This document shows, one piece after another, positions 42,400 through 51,253 of a stretch of 64,000 nucleotides of DNA. Made by a program: the position numbers and the translations under genes. This DNA is from JBFMDN01 sp040753915. Its GTDB lineage: Bacteria > Desulfobacterota > Desulfomonilia > Desulfomonilales > Desulfomonilaceae. Every line of letters starts with the position of its first letter. Positions within the stretch are counted from its first letter, which is position 1. The notes below the pieces were generated by a model. It worked only from the letters and a program-made list of their open reading frames with translations. It was not told where the DNA came from and ran no database searches. The DNA lies in the NCBI GenBank assembly GCA_040753915.1, contig JBFMDN010000023.1, positions 14,714-78,713 of the forward strand, read 5' to 3'.

Positions 42400-43530
42400 A
42401 TGGCACTTGAATGGTTGCCTCGCGACGACAGACTGAAGGATCATATTCTTTTTGGTCCTGAGCATTGGGGAACTGAAGCACCATGCACGGTGTACGAAAA
42501 GAAGCCTTTAACGGATCCAAATGGGAACCAGATCGAAGGGTTGTATGTGGCCTGGATCCGACTGAACAACCCCAATCAGTATAACTCCTACACCACCGAA
42601 ATGGTAAAGGGCGTTATCGCGGGATTCAGCGCAGCGAGCCAGGACCGTACCGTTGTCGCAGCCGTTTTCACAGGCACGGGAGACCGCGCATTCTGCACCG
42701 GCGGCAATACGAAGGAATACGCAGAATACTATTCCAAGAGGCCTCATGAGTACGGCGAGTACATGGACCTGTTCAATGGCATGGTTGACGCCATCCTGAA
42801 CTGCAAGAAGCCCGTAATCTGCCGGGTTAACGGCATGAGGGTGGCTGGCGGCCAGGAAATCGGAATGGCTTGCGATCTGGCCGTTTCCAGTGACCTAGCC
42901 ATTTTCGGTCAGGCAGGCGCACGGCATGGATCGAGCCCAGACGGAGGCTCTACAGATTTTCTGCCCTGGTTCCTCAGCATGGAAGATGCGATGTGGAACT
43001 GCGTGAGCTGCGAGATGTGGTCCGCGTACAAGATGAAGGCGAAAAATCTGATCTCCAAGGCAGTGCCCGTCCTGAAGAAAGGTGACACCTTTGTCCGCAA
43101 CCCGCTCGTGATCACCGACTCGTACGTAAAGGACGGGGAGATTGTGTACGGTGAGTTCAAGACCGGCAGCGAGGCCAAAGAGGCTAAAGAGATGATGAAA
43201 GAGCTCCCCGTGGATTTCGAGCTCTTGGACAAAGAGGTTAACAGGATAATCTGGACATTCGCAAACCTGTTCCCCGGGTGCCTCATCAAGGCCATCGACG
43301 GGATCAGGGCCAAGAAGAAGTTCTTCTGGGATCAGACGAAGCTCGCCAACCGGCATTGGCTTATGGCTAACATGGGATATGAGGCGTTCCTCGGATTCAA
43401 CGCGTTCAACACCAAGAAAATCACGGGCCAGGATGTGGTTGATTTCATTAAGTGGCGGCAGCTCTTGGCCAAGGGTGCTCCAGCCACAGCCGAAACCTTT
43501 GCGGAATGCATGGGTAAGCCAAAGGAATAA
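42400..43530 (+). CDS. bamA: 6-oxocyclohex-1-ene-1-carbonyl-CoA hydrolase (ring-opening)
   Basis: A crotonase-superfamily protein of 376 residues with the features of the ring-cleaving hydrolase of anaerobic benzoyl-CoA degradation (BamA/Oah): MALEWLPRDDRLKDHILFGP at the start, AFCTGGNTKEYAEYYSKRP, RVNGMRVAGGQEIGMACDLA, HGSSPDGGSTDFLPWFL and a long C-terminal part including TWKYVD-like helices. The enzyme adds water and opens the ring to give 3-hydroxypimelyl-CoA. AGGAGG stands before the ATG at 42400. The neighbours encode the dienoyl-CoA hydratase (downstream) and a thiolase pair. The 6-hydroxy dehydrogenase that normally links hydratase and hydrolase is not in the cluster. Confidence 0.93.
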   Translation: MALEWLPRDDRLKDHILFGPEHWGTEAPCTVYEKKPLTDPNGNQIEGLYVAWIRLNNPNQYNSYTTEMVKGVIAGFSAASQDRTVVAAVFTGTGDRAFCTGGNTKEYAEYYSKRPHEYGEYMDLFNGMVDAILNCKKPVICRVNGMRVAGGQEIGMACDLAVSSDLAIFGQAGARHGSSPDGGSTDFLPWFLSMEDAMWNCVSCEMWSAYKMKAKNLISKAVPVLKKGDTFVRNPLVITDSYVKDGEIVYGEFKTGSEAKEAKEMMKELPVDFELLDKEVNRIIWTFANLFPGCLIKAIDGIRAKKKFFWDQTKLANRHWLMANMGYEAFLGFNAFNTKKITGQDVVDFIKWRQLLAKGAPATAETFAECMGKPKE

Positions 43531-43544
43531 AAAGACAATGAGGG

Positions 43545-43574
43545 GGGCTCCTCACGGCCTGCGATGAGGAGCCC
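43545..43574 (+). terminator. Hairpin after the ring-hydrolase gene
   Basis: A 10-bp stem GGGCTCCTCA / TGAGGAGCCC with a 10-nt loop, 15 bp past the stop. No U-run follows, so partial termination or mRNA 3'-end protection is more likely than full termination before the hydratase gene. Confidence 0.5.
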
Positions 43575-43645
43575 ATTCAACGAGTCCGAGGGAGCCGCGT
43601 AATATCCATAGCTCGGATTGGCACAGTTCGGCAGACCTCATTCCG

Positions 43646-43694
43646 GACCCTCACCTTGCACTCCTTCCATTGGGATCGAGCCGGGGTGAGGGTC
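43646..43694. repeat. Inverted repeat of the CCCTCACC type
   Basis: Arms GACCCTCACC and GGTGAGGGTC, 29 bp apart, followed by GCTGGTTTTT. The arm sequence recurs in the longer repeat at 45186-45273. Confidence 0.5.
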
Positions 43695-43749
43695 GCTGGT
43701 TTTTGGGCATTGCCGAAACGTAAGGCCGATTCGTGCCAAGGAGGACAAG

Positions 43750-44529
43750 ATGGAATATCGGTTGATTACCTGTGAAAAGCTGTATGACGGGGCTGTCGTG
43801 AGAATCGTGCTCAATTCCCCGAAAGCCAATGTCCTGGAAGCAGCAATGCTGCGAGAAATCTTACAGTCTCTTGACGAAGTGGCCAATCAGCCCGACGTCA
43901 AGCTCATCGTGTTCGAGGGAGCCGGAAAACACTTTTCTTTCGGTGCAAGCGTGCCGGAGCACACCAAGGAAAACGCCGCGATGATGCTCAAGGCTTTCCA
44001 TGCAATGTTCTATCGTCTCATTGATCTGGCTGTCCCCACCATGGCCATAGTCCGTGGTCAATGCTTGGGTGGCGGCATGGAGCTGGCGTTGTTCTGCAAT
44101 TTCCTCGTGGCGGACAAGACTGCGAAGTTCGGCCAGCCGGAGATCGTGCTAGGAGTCCTTCCGCCACCTGCTTCGGTGATGTTGCCCAGGAAGGTGGGAC
44201 AAACCTGCGCTGACGACATTGCGCTCACCGGCAGAACCCTTGACGCGGAAGAAGCCCATCGAGCTGGCATCGTGTCGCTTCTCGTGGATTCAGAGCAGGA
44301 TGCGTGGCAAGCGGCAGTCCAATGGATCGAGCAGCATATCCTGCCCAAGAGTGCCGTCTGTCTCAAGATAGCGAACAAGGCAGTTCGAATGGGATTCTTC
44401 CGGGCATTGCGGGAAGATTTGCCGCGTATGGAAGCCTTGTACCTGAAAGAGCTCATGGAGACCAACGACGCCAATGAGGGCATCATCGCTTTCCTGGAAA
44501 AGCGGAAGCCCGTCTGGAAGAACGAGTAA
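43750..44529 (+). CDS. bamR: Cyclohexa-1,5-diene-1-carbonyl-CoA hydratase
   Basis: A crotonase-fold protein of 259 residues. It has the oxyanion-hole segment FEGAGKHFSFGASVPEHT and the second motif RGQCLGGGMELALFCNFLV, then FGQPEIVLGVLPPPAS. These match the dienoyl-CoA hydratase (Dch/BamR) that follows benzoyl-CoA reductase and forms 6-hydroxycyclohex-1-ene-1-carbonyl-CoA. AAGGAGG is placed before the ATG. It is the last gene of the cluster, 220 bp after the ring hydrolase. A generic enoyl-CoA hydratase is the alternative, but the neighbour and the SFGASVPEH motif favour the specific call. Confidence 0.87.
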   Translation: MEYRLITCEKLYDGAVVRIVLNSPKANVLEAAMLREILQSLDEVANQPDVKLIVFEGAGKHFSFGASVPEHTKENAAMMLKAFHAMFYRLIDLAVPTMAIVRGQCLGGGMELALFCNFLVADKTAKFGQPEIVLGVLPPPASVMLPRKVGQTCADDIALTGRTLDAEEAHRAGIVSLLVDSEQDAWQAAVQWIEQHILPKSAVCLKIANKAVRMGFFRALREDLPRMEALYLKELMETNDANEGIIAFLEKRKPVWKNE

Positions 44530-44642
44530 AGGTACCTTCCACGCCAGTCGTCGAGCCAAGACTGGAGGAAAAGCCGACCGGCACCGGAGTGGGGATCGTT
44601 CGGCTCCCGCGCCGGATGCCGGTGACTTCAAGATTGCGACAA

Positions 44643-44769
44643 GGGGTCAAGTCTTGTTTCTTGATCTTCCTTTCACATCTTAAACTCGCCGGCTCTGTCT
44701 AGACCAGGCCAGTAGCTTATTCACAGGCCATCGTGATCATAGATTCATCAAGAAACAAGACCTGACCCC
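44643..44769. mobile_element. 127-bp MITE with 23-bp terminal inverted repeats
   Basis: The left end GGGGTCAAGTCTTGTTTCTT and the right end, read on the other strand, GGGGTCAGGTCTTGTTTCTT continue to 23 bp with one mismatch. The interior has no gene. The GGGGTCAGG start resembles the ends of the Y1-transposase relics at 61484 and 62474, so it may have been moved by a similar enzyme. Confidence 0.7.
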
Positions 44770-44785
44770 CGTGCGTGCACAAGGA

Positions 44786-45019
44786 TTACGCGAGCTCGTC
44801 GATGGCCTTTTGGGCTTCGACAAATGCTCTGGTCACCTGAGAGTCGCTCAGCCTGGCCCGTTCGTAGAGCTCCGGTACTGTCATGAGATCGGCCTCGATG
44901 AGCTTCTCGAATACGCTCTGGAGTCCGTCCGGAGTGAGCCCGTACTTGTTCATCAGGGCCGAATCGTCCAACCCGTCTCGCATGTCCGACACAAAGTCCT
45001 TCGCTTTGATCTTCACCAT
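44786..45019 (-). CDS. Small helical protein (DUF, possible regulatory)
   Basis: A protein of 77 residues beginning MVKIKAKDFVSDMRDGLDDS and containing NKYGLTPDGLQSVFEKLIEA, which looks like a small helix-turn-helix with a pattern seen in many Desulfobacterota proteins of unknown role. AAGAAGG precedes the ATG at 45019, which I prefer to the in-frame start 57 bp upstream. It stands alone between a MITE and a repeat. A DNA- or protein-binding function is only suggested by the helix pattern. Confidence 0.65.
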   Translation of the reverse strand: MVKIKAKDFVSDMRDGLDDSALMNKYGLTPDGLQSVFEKLIEADLMTVPELYERARLSDSQVTRAFVEAQKAIDELA

Positions 45020-45185
45020 GATCGAATGCCTTCTTTGACGAAGAGCCTGTTTATCTGTGCCTATAGCGGTTGACACCCAAAATGTCCGATTCGCCTATTC
45101 GACAATGATGGGCGAGACGAACGTGTCTCAAAACTCGGGACACACCAAAAAACGTAGCACGATTGAGCGTCGATGCGTGGAAAGG

Positions 45186-45273
45186 CACCCTCACCCCAAC
45201 CCTCTCCCAGAGGGAGGGGGAGCCGTAGGGATACCCTCTCTCCCGCGATGGGGGAAAGGCTGAGGGTGAGGTG
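45186..45273. repeat. Long imperfect palindrome (CCCTCACCCC repeat)
   Basis: Composed of CACCCTCACCCCAACCCTCT, CCCAGAGGGAGGGGGAG, CCCTCTCTCCCGCGATGGGG and GAGGGTGAGGTG, giving nested inverted repeats. This wording is common in intergenic repeats of many environmental bacteria. It is not coding. Confidence 0.65.
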
Positions 45274-45499
45274 GTGTGCCACGATCATCACGGACTGCAG
45301 GCTTATGAGACACTTTCAGACGCCCGTCCCACCGGTCCGCGATCCTTTCATACATGCCCACGGGACATGGGAAGCGGACAGAACGTTCGGCAATTAATTC
45401 ATGTTACCCTTCTCTGCGTCACCTGTGAAGACCAAGGCAGCAGTTTTTTCTCCTAAGGCACGGTTTCACTCCGTTGACGGAGCCGGTAGCCCGGAGAGC

Positions 45500-45724
45500 T
45501 ATAGTGCAACGCATTGAATATGCGTAACATTCATTGCAGTGGAAAGCCAATGAGCCTTCGGTCGACATGGGGACATAATAGAGGTCGAGACTTCCTATCA
45601 GCGCCCGTGAAGGTCCTGACTTATGGCCAACACGATAACCGAGCGCGGCCGTTGCCTTCAAGCTGTCGTTAATGACTCTGTTTGCCAATCGGGTTCCGAC
45701 CTGGTCTTAATGCGCTCCACTATA
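45500..45724 (-). mobile_element. TIR element (MITE-like), 225-bp copy with clearest ends
   Basis: Bounded by TATAGTGCAACGCATTGAAT on the left and, read from the other strand, TATAGTGGAGCGCATTAAGA on the right; the first 16 bp agree at 14 positions. The interior matches, in reverse, the copy at 51344-51565 (GGCTCATTGGCTTTC, CATATTCAATG). Confidence 0.7.
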
Positions 45725-45839
45725 GTCCATACAATTTTTCGGCAATTGCAAGATTGTTGGCACTGTAATGGGCGAGGTTGGTGTATGATTAGAGTGATCG
45801 AAGCTCAATGCACAAGGAAGCTTTTATGGGGAGGGAACG

Positions 45840-46106
45840 ATGCGCACGTTGAAGAAGCTGTTTGTGTCGGGAGCCATAGTGCTTTTCCTTGGGATGCCGA
45901 ACTTGGCGTCGTCGCGAATCATCTTCACCGTCTGTCAATGGTATAACGTCGAGAAAAACTGCTACCGGTGCTCGGATTATTTCTCCGTGCGATCGGAAGA
46001 GGAGGCAAGGCGCAAGTGCAAGGGCGGGACCCCGCACTATTTTCCCAGCGTGGGAGCGCTCCATGGCTGGATGATCGGCAACTGCACCTGTGACCACGAC
46101 GACTGA
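45840..46106 (+). CDS. Small secreted cysteine-rich protein
   Basis: A protein of 88 residues with a signal peptide (MRTLKKLFVSGAIVLFLGMP, cleavage near residue 24, after ASS). The mature domain of about 64 residues holds six Cys (VCQWYN, NCYRCSDYF, RKCKGG, NCTCDH), an even number that would suit disulfides in the periplasm. GGGAGGGAACG precedes the ATG. No known family. It lies alone, 115 bp after the TIR element. A small toxin, inhibitor or metal-binding protein are all possible. Confidence 0.65.
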   Translation: MRTLKKLFVSGAIVLFLGMPNLASSRIIFTVCQWYNVEKNCYRCSDYFSVRSEEEARRKCKGGTPHYFPSVGALHGWMIGNCTCDHDD

Positions 46107-46542
46107 CAATCACGAGATATCTTGTGGCCCAAAGGCGGGGTGCAAACCCGCTACGGTTGATGCTGCGGCACCCTTTGCGCAAGGATCAATGCGCTGCACT
46201 AGAGGGGTGGGGGCATGCTTCAAAGCCACTCTCAATTGGGACAGGCAGTGGGCCTGCCCCTAGCAGGATCGTTGGCAAGTGAGTGGTCTGCAAGCCCGCC
46301 CCACTGTCGGATTTTTGGCACGAATTTCCCGTCGCGCCGGCGATCTCGCTCTCAGGGAGCCGTAAGGGAAGGGGGAAACGGTCAAGAAATCGGACATCAG
46401 GCCAGGATCTACGGGAGTTGCTGGAGGGGCGGTTCGAGAACCACCCAGAATCAGGTCGCTTCTCGAAACGCTCCTAAAACCCGATCCCATCCGCAGCGGA
46501 TTGTGAGACAGTCTCTGCAGACCCGCCCCAACACAGCTACTC
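46107..46542. other. Gap downstream of clpB without a supported gene
   Basis: About 435 bp. No recognisable gene or strong repeat. No U-rich hairpin immediately follows the clpB stop on the minus strand. Confidence 0.4.
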
Positions 46543-49137
46543 CTACGGGGCGATTCCTGCCTCGAAGGTCAGCCCATCTCCGTCCACGGTAGCCCGTATG
46601 TTCTGACCGGGCTGGAACTTCCCGGAAAGAATCTCCAGGGCAAGCGGATTTTCGATAAGGCGCTGAATAGCCCTTTTGAGAGGCCTTGCCCCATATGATG
46701 GGTCATATCCTTCTTCCGCAAGAAGATCCCGAGCCTTGCTATCCAGTTCCAGAACAAGCTTGCTCTGAGCCAGTCGCTTGTTCAACCGAGCAATCTGGAG
46801 ATCCACGATCTTCTTGATCTGATCTCTGTCGAGAGAGTGGAAAATGATGACGTCATCCAGACGGTTGAGAAACTCGGGTCTGAAGTAGCGTCGTAACGCC
46901 TCCATCACCTCCTCTTTCATGGCTTCTTCATCCCTGCCTGCAAGGTCTCGGATCTCCGCGGACCCGATATTGGAAGTCATGACAATGATGGTGTTGCGAA
47001 AATTGACCGTTCGGCCCTTGCCATCAGTAAGTCTGCCATCGTCCAGGATCTGGAGCATGGCATTGAAAACCTCTGGATGAGCTTTCTCCACCTCGTCGAA
47101 AAGCACGACCGAGTACGGCCGGCGACGCACTGCCTCAGTGAGATAGCCCCCCTCCTCATAGCCCACGTACCCGGGGGGAGCACCAATGAGCCGAGCAACC
47201 GAATGCCGCTCCATGTACTCGGACATGTCAATGCGTACCATGGCCTGCTCGTCGTCAAAGAGGAATTCCGCGAGAGCACGCGCCAACTCGGTCTTTCCCA
47301 CGCCGGTCGGGCCGAGGAACATGAACGAGCCGATCGGGCGATTCGGATCCTGGAGCCCGGACCTCGCTCTGCGAACCGCGTTTGCCACGGCAATTATAGC
47401 TTCCTTCTGTCCCACGACGCGATTGCTGATACGCTCTTCCATTCGTATCAGCTTTTCCACCTCTCCTTCGAGCATCTTTGAGACCGGGATGCCCGTCCAC
47501 TTGGCCACTACTTCCGCGACATCCTCGGGACCGACTTCTTCCTTCAGCAGCCCTCCGTCCTTCTGGATTTCAAGCAATTGTCTGTTCCGCTCGTTGATGT
47601 CCTTCTCGAGCGCGGTCATCATTCCGTATTTCAACTCCGCAGCTCTGCTGAGATCTCCTTCTCGCTCAGCCCGTGCAGCGTCGTTTTTTGCGCGTTCGTA
47701 TCGCTCTTTGAGCTCACGGATTTCCATGATGACCTTCTTCTCTTGCTGCCATGTTCTTTTGAGATCGGAAGACTCTGCTGATAAGCGGGCAATTTCCTCG
47801 CGGACCTTCTCCAGCCGTTCCTTGCTCGCGGGATCAGATTCCTTGGTCAAGGCCTGTTCTTCGATCTGGAGCTGAATGATACGCCGCTCGATTTCATCGA
47901 TTTCCGTGGGCATCGAGTCTATCTCGATGCGAAGCTTCGACGACGCTTCATCAATCAGATCCACAGCCTTGTCCGGGAGAAACCGGTCTGTGATATACCG
48001 GTCGGAAAGGGTCACAGCAGCGATTATCGCTGCATCCTGAATCCGAACTCCGTGATGCACCTCGTAGCGCTCCTTGAGCCCGCGCAAGATTGCTATGGAA
48101 TCTTCTACAGAGGGCTCGGCAACGTATATCGGCTGGAACCTGCGTTCCAGCGCAGCATCCTTCTCGATGTACTTGCGGTACTCGTTGACCGTAGTGGCAC
48201 CCACAGCACGCAATTCTCCTCGGGCGAGAGCGGGTTTGAGCATGTTCGATGCATCCACTGCTCCTTCCGCGGCTCCTGCTCCCACGAGAGTGTGCATCTC
48301 GTCAATGAACAAGATAATTTCACCAGCGGCCGTTGTTACCTCTTTGAGCACAGCCTTGAGGCGCTCCTCGAACTCCCCCCTGTACTTGGAGCCGGCCACA
48401 AGCTGGCCCACATCGAGGGCGAGGACTCGCTTCCCCTTCAGTGACTCCGGTATGTCTCCCGACACAATCCTTCCGGCAAGTCCCTCCACGATAGCCGTCT
48501 TCCCCACTCCCGGATCTCCAATAAGAACCGGGTTGTTCTTGGTTCTTCTTGACAGGACCTGGATGATTCTCCGAATCTCGTCGTCACGCCCGATAACCGG
48601 ATCGAGCTTACCTTTGCGAGCAAGCTCTGTCAGATCCCTTGTAAACCGTTTCAGGGCTTGGTACTTCTCCTCTGGAGACTGATCGGTCACTCGCTGGGTC
48701 CCCCTGATTTCCGCGAGAATCAGGTAAATCTTTTCTCTTGTGGCTCCATGCCGATTCAGTATACGCGCTGCTTCAGTGCCTTTGACTTCCGACAACGCTA
48801 TCAAGAGGTGCTCTACCGAAACGTATTCGTCCTTAAGGTCCTCCATCTCCTTAAAAGAGGTCTCAAGAACCGTTCTGAGCGATTGGGAGAAGTATCGATC
48901 CGCAGAAGCGCCGCTCTGTTTGGGCAGACGCTCGACCGATTGGAGCACTTCGTTTCGGAGCCCTTCAGGATTGGCGCCCAGCTTTTTCACAATCTCCACA
49001 CAGATTCCCGCTTCATCCGAAAGGAGAGCCAGGAGCAGATGCTGCGTGTCCACCTGAGGATTTCCTCGCTTTGCAGCAACGTCTTGGGCAGTTTCCAGAG
49101 CTTCTTGTGACTTCAACGTGAATTTATCCAAGCGCAT
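46543..49137 (-). CDS. clpB: ATP-dependent disaggregase ClpB
   Basis: A protein of 864 residues beginning MRLDKFTLKSQEALETAQ. The Clp-N domain is followed by AAA-1 (Walker A GDPGVGKT, Walker B region IILFIDEMHTLVGAG), the middle coiled coil (about residues 400-530, rich in Glu/Arg/Lys) that defines ClpB, AAA-2 (Walker A GPTGVGKTELARALAEFLFD, YVGYEEGG pore loop) and the D2-small domain. AAAAAGGAG stands before the ATG. It works with DnaK to rescue aggregated proteins. The promoter carries a palindrome over the -10 element, suggesting repression outside stress. Confidence 0.97.
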   Translation of the reverse strand: MRLDKFTLKSQEALETAQDVAAKRGNPQVDTQHLLLALLSDEAGICVEIVKKLGANPEGLRNEVLQSVERLPKQSGASADRYFSQSLRTVLETSFKEMEDLKDEYVSVEHLLIALSEVKGTEAARILNRHGATREKIYLILAEIRGTQRVTDQSPEEKYQALKRFTRDLTELARKGKLDPVIGRDDEIRRIIQVLSRRTKNNPVLIGDPGVGKTAIVEGLAGRIVSGDIPESLKGKRVLALDVGQLVAGSKYRGEFEERLKAVLKEVTTAAGEIILFIDEMHTLVGAGAAEGAVDASNMLKPALARGELRAVGATTVNEYRKYIEKDAALERRFQPIYVAEPSVEDSIAILRGLKERYEVHHGVRIQDAAIIAAVTLSDRYITDRFLPDKAVDLIDEASSKLRIEIDSMPTEIDEIERRIIQLQIEEQALTKESDPASKERLEKVREEIARLSAESSDLKRTWQQEKKVIMEIRELKERYERAKNDAARAEREGDLSRAAELKYGMMTALEKDINERNRQLLEIQKDGGLLKEEVGPEDVAEVVAKWTGIPVSKMLEGEVEKLIRMEERISNRVVGQKEAIIAVANAVRRARSGLQDPNRPIGSFMFLGPTGVGKTELARALAEFLFDDEQAMVRIDMSEYMERHSVARLIGAPPGYVGYEEGGYLTEAVRRRPYSVVLFDEVEKAHPEVFNAMLQILDDGRLTDGKGRTVNFRNTIIVMTSNIGSAEIRDLAGRDEEAMKEEVMEALRRYFRPEFLNRLDDVIIFHSLDRDQIKKIVDLQIARLNKRLAQSKLVLELDSKARDLLAEEGYDPSYGARPLKRAIQRLIENPLALEILSGKFQPGQNIRATVDGDGLTFEAGIAP

Positions 49138-49322
49138 GGTTGGCTCCTTTTTCTCCAACATTTCCTGCCGGCTCCGGGAAACTTCTTGTGCCGAGCGCGC
49201 TTTCCCTTTTGCTCTCCCATCGAGAGACTCCGAATCGGGGTCGTTACTGGCCGGGCTGAGATCATGGCGTACCGTGTTTGTTCACGTGTAAGGGGGCAGA
49301 TCCGTTCCCGAAAGCGGCTTAC

Positions 49323-49360
49323 TTTACCTAACAGGTAAATCATGGTTAACTAGCTGTCAA
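49323..49360 (-). promoter_or_regulatory. clpB promoter with a palindrome over the -10
   Basis: On the minus strand, TTGACA (49360-49355) and TTACCT (49338-49333), spacing 16 bp. A perfect palindrome TTTACCT-AAC-AGGTAAA (49323-49339) covers the -10. No CIRCE or HAIR element is present, so the operator would belong to another repressor. Confidence 0.55.
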
Positions 49361-49696
49361 CCGTTCCGGCATTCAGTTTCGCTCCGAGGCCGCAATCCTG
49401 AGAGCATATTGTTCTTCTCGTTGACAGAATGGGGGCTGCAAGCGTAAGATCAAAAAAAAGAGTCGATTGTCTGGCCTCGAGCTCCGGAGCGGAGACTGCG
49501 AGCGGAATCCGTTTCCGCATTGGGGGAGCGTGAAAACGGGTTGGTTTGTGAAGGCTGCCGGGCTGTCGCTATCAAATGTCGTACTGTGATCGGATCAGGA
49601 TTCGGTGCACTGCAAGCAAGGAAGGGAGCCATTCTCGTGGTCACGCACGGAGATCCCCCAGAAAAGTTGAGCGATAACGGTGAATTACGTCGACTC

Positions 49697-51253
49697 ATGA
49701 TGAGCTCTGGTCCTGTCCTCGCTATAGACGACGATCCTACTATCAGGGGACTTCTAGCAGATCTTCTTTCCCTGAACGGCTATTCCGTAATCACGGCAAG
49801 CGAAGGGCGAGAGGGAATAGAGCTTTTTTGCCAGCAACACCCCGATCTCGTTATCACCGATATCCAGATGCCGCACATGGATGGACTCGAGCTCCTTCGC
49901 CAAGTGCGGGACGTGGATGAGTCTGTCCCTGTGATTCTCGTGACTGGTCACGGAGACTTGGACAACGCGCTCAGGGCTTTGCGCCGTGGCGCGTATGACT
50001 TCTTGCTCAAGCCTATCAATCCGGAAATTCTCCTCAACACGGTTCGCAAGGGCCTCGAACATTGTAGGCTCCGGCGATTTGAGAAGAATTACCGCAAGCT
50101 CCTTGAGGAGCAGGTGGAAGAGCGCACGCGAGAGCTCGCGGAGCGCACGAAAGAGCTGGCCAGAACCAACGAGTTTCTGCAGGGCATACTCGATAGCTCC
50201 ACAAGCGTGGCCATCATGTTGACCGATTTCGAGAACAAAGTGCTCTTCTGGAACAGCGGCGCTGAGCATATCTACGGCTATTCGGGAGAAGAGATGATCG
50301 GGAGCTCGGTTCTAGACCTGTTCCCAGTGGACGACGCCACCTTGGACACTCTGGACAAAATGGCCGGGCTTCTGCGTCACAGAACAGGCACGGTCCAGGA
50401 GAACGTGAAGCAAGTGGCCAAAGATGGCAGGATGCTCACTGTTTCGATGGCAGTGTCACCGATGCGTGACGCGTCGGGGAATGTCAGAGGCATCCTCGGA
50501 CTCGGTCTGGATGTGACCAAAGAGGTCCATTTGCACGAAGAGTTGCTCGATTCGTACAAGATGATCAAGAAGATTCAAGGTGCATCCGTATTTGCTCTTG
50601 CCAAGCTTGCCGAATCCAGAGACGGAGAGATCGCCTGCCACCTCGAGTGTCTCCAACAATACTGCCACGTGCTTTGCCGGCGCCTCCGTCAAAGAGAGCG
50701 ATATCGGGATATTATGACCGACCAATTCATAGAGGACCTCGTCCAGTGCTCCGTATTGCATGATATCGGTAAAGTAGGAGTGCCCGATTCAATTCTGTTC
50801 AATCGAGACAAGTTCGGTCTGGACGAATACGAGGTCATGAAACAGCATACAATCCACGGTGGCAGAGCCCTTGCCGAAGCAGCAGAAAAGGTCGGTGAGG
50901 GGCAGAACTTTCTTTCAATGGGAAAGGACGTTGCCTACTACCACCATGAGCGCTGGGACGGGTCCGGTTATCCATTCGGGCTCACGAGGGAGGACATCCC
51001 CCTGTCTGCCCGGATTGTGGCCATCGCGGATGTGTACGACGCGCTCACTACTGAACGACGGTACAAGCGGGCTTACACCCATGAGGAAGCACGAGAAGTG
51101 ATCGTCAAGGAAAAGGGGAAGCAGTTCGACCCGGAGCTTGTGGAGGCGTTCCTGGATGTAGAAAGAGAATTTCAGCAGATCCGGGACTGGGTCTCGAAGC
51201 GTGCTGCGAGAGACAAAGGATTAATGCCAAAGGTAAAAGCTGCGTTCTCGTAG
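49697..51253 (+). CDS. Receiver-PAS-HD-GYP protein (predicted c-di-GMP phosphodiesterase)
   Basis: About 518 residues. A receiver domain (acidic pocket DDD at 11-13, phospho-acceptor D55 in VITDIQMPHMDG, Lys in LLKPINP) is followed by a coiled coil of Glu/Arg heptads, a PAS domain (about 150-270; NKVLFWNSGAEHIYGYSGEE) and an HD-GYP domain with HDIGKVGVPDSIL and YYHHERWDGSGYPFGL, the GYP triad being intact. It probably hydrolyses cyclic di-GMP when phosphorylated. The start is uncertain; the ATG at 49697 places the receiver at the N-terminus, and the open frame extends to 49520. PilT-type ATPase genes follow, a sensible partner for motility control. Confidence 0.85.
   Translation: MMSSGPVLAIDDDPTIRGLLADLLSLNGYSVITASEGREGIELFCQQHPDLVITDIQMPHMDGLELLRQVRDVDESVPVILVTGHGDLDNALRALRRGAYDFLLKPINPEILLNTVRKGLEHCRLRRFEKNYRKLLEEQVEERTRELAERTKELARTNEFLQGILDSSTSVAIMLTDFENKVLFWNSGAEHIYGYSGEEMIGSSVLDLFPVDDATLDTLDKMAGLLRHRTGTVQENVKQVAKDGRMLTVSMAVSPMRDASGNVRGILGLGLDVTKEVHLHEELLDSYKMIKKIQGASVFALAKLAESRDGEIACHLECLQQYCHVLCRRLRQRERYRDIMTDQFIEDLVQCSVLHDIGKVGVPDSILFNRDKFGLDEYEVMKQHTIHGGRALAEAAEKVGEGQNFLSMGKDVAYYHHERWDGSGYPFGLTREDIPLSARIVAIADVYDALTTERRYKRAYTHEEAREVIVKEKGKQFDPELVEAFLDVEREFQQIRDWVSKRAARDKGLMPKVKAAFS

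Noticed and set aside
45419..45688. Minus-strand 89-codon frame
   Set aside because: It lies almost wholly inside the TIR element copy; the shared C-x2-C reading is noted as a property of the element, not as a gene.
45750..45775. Sigma-54-like TTGGCAC sequence before the small secreted protein
   Set aside because: The -12 GC is one base out of register, so spacing is wrong.
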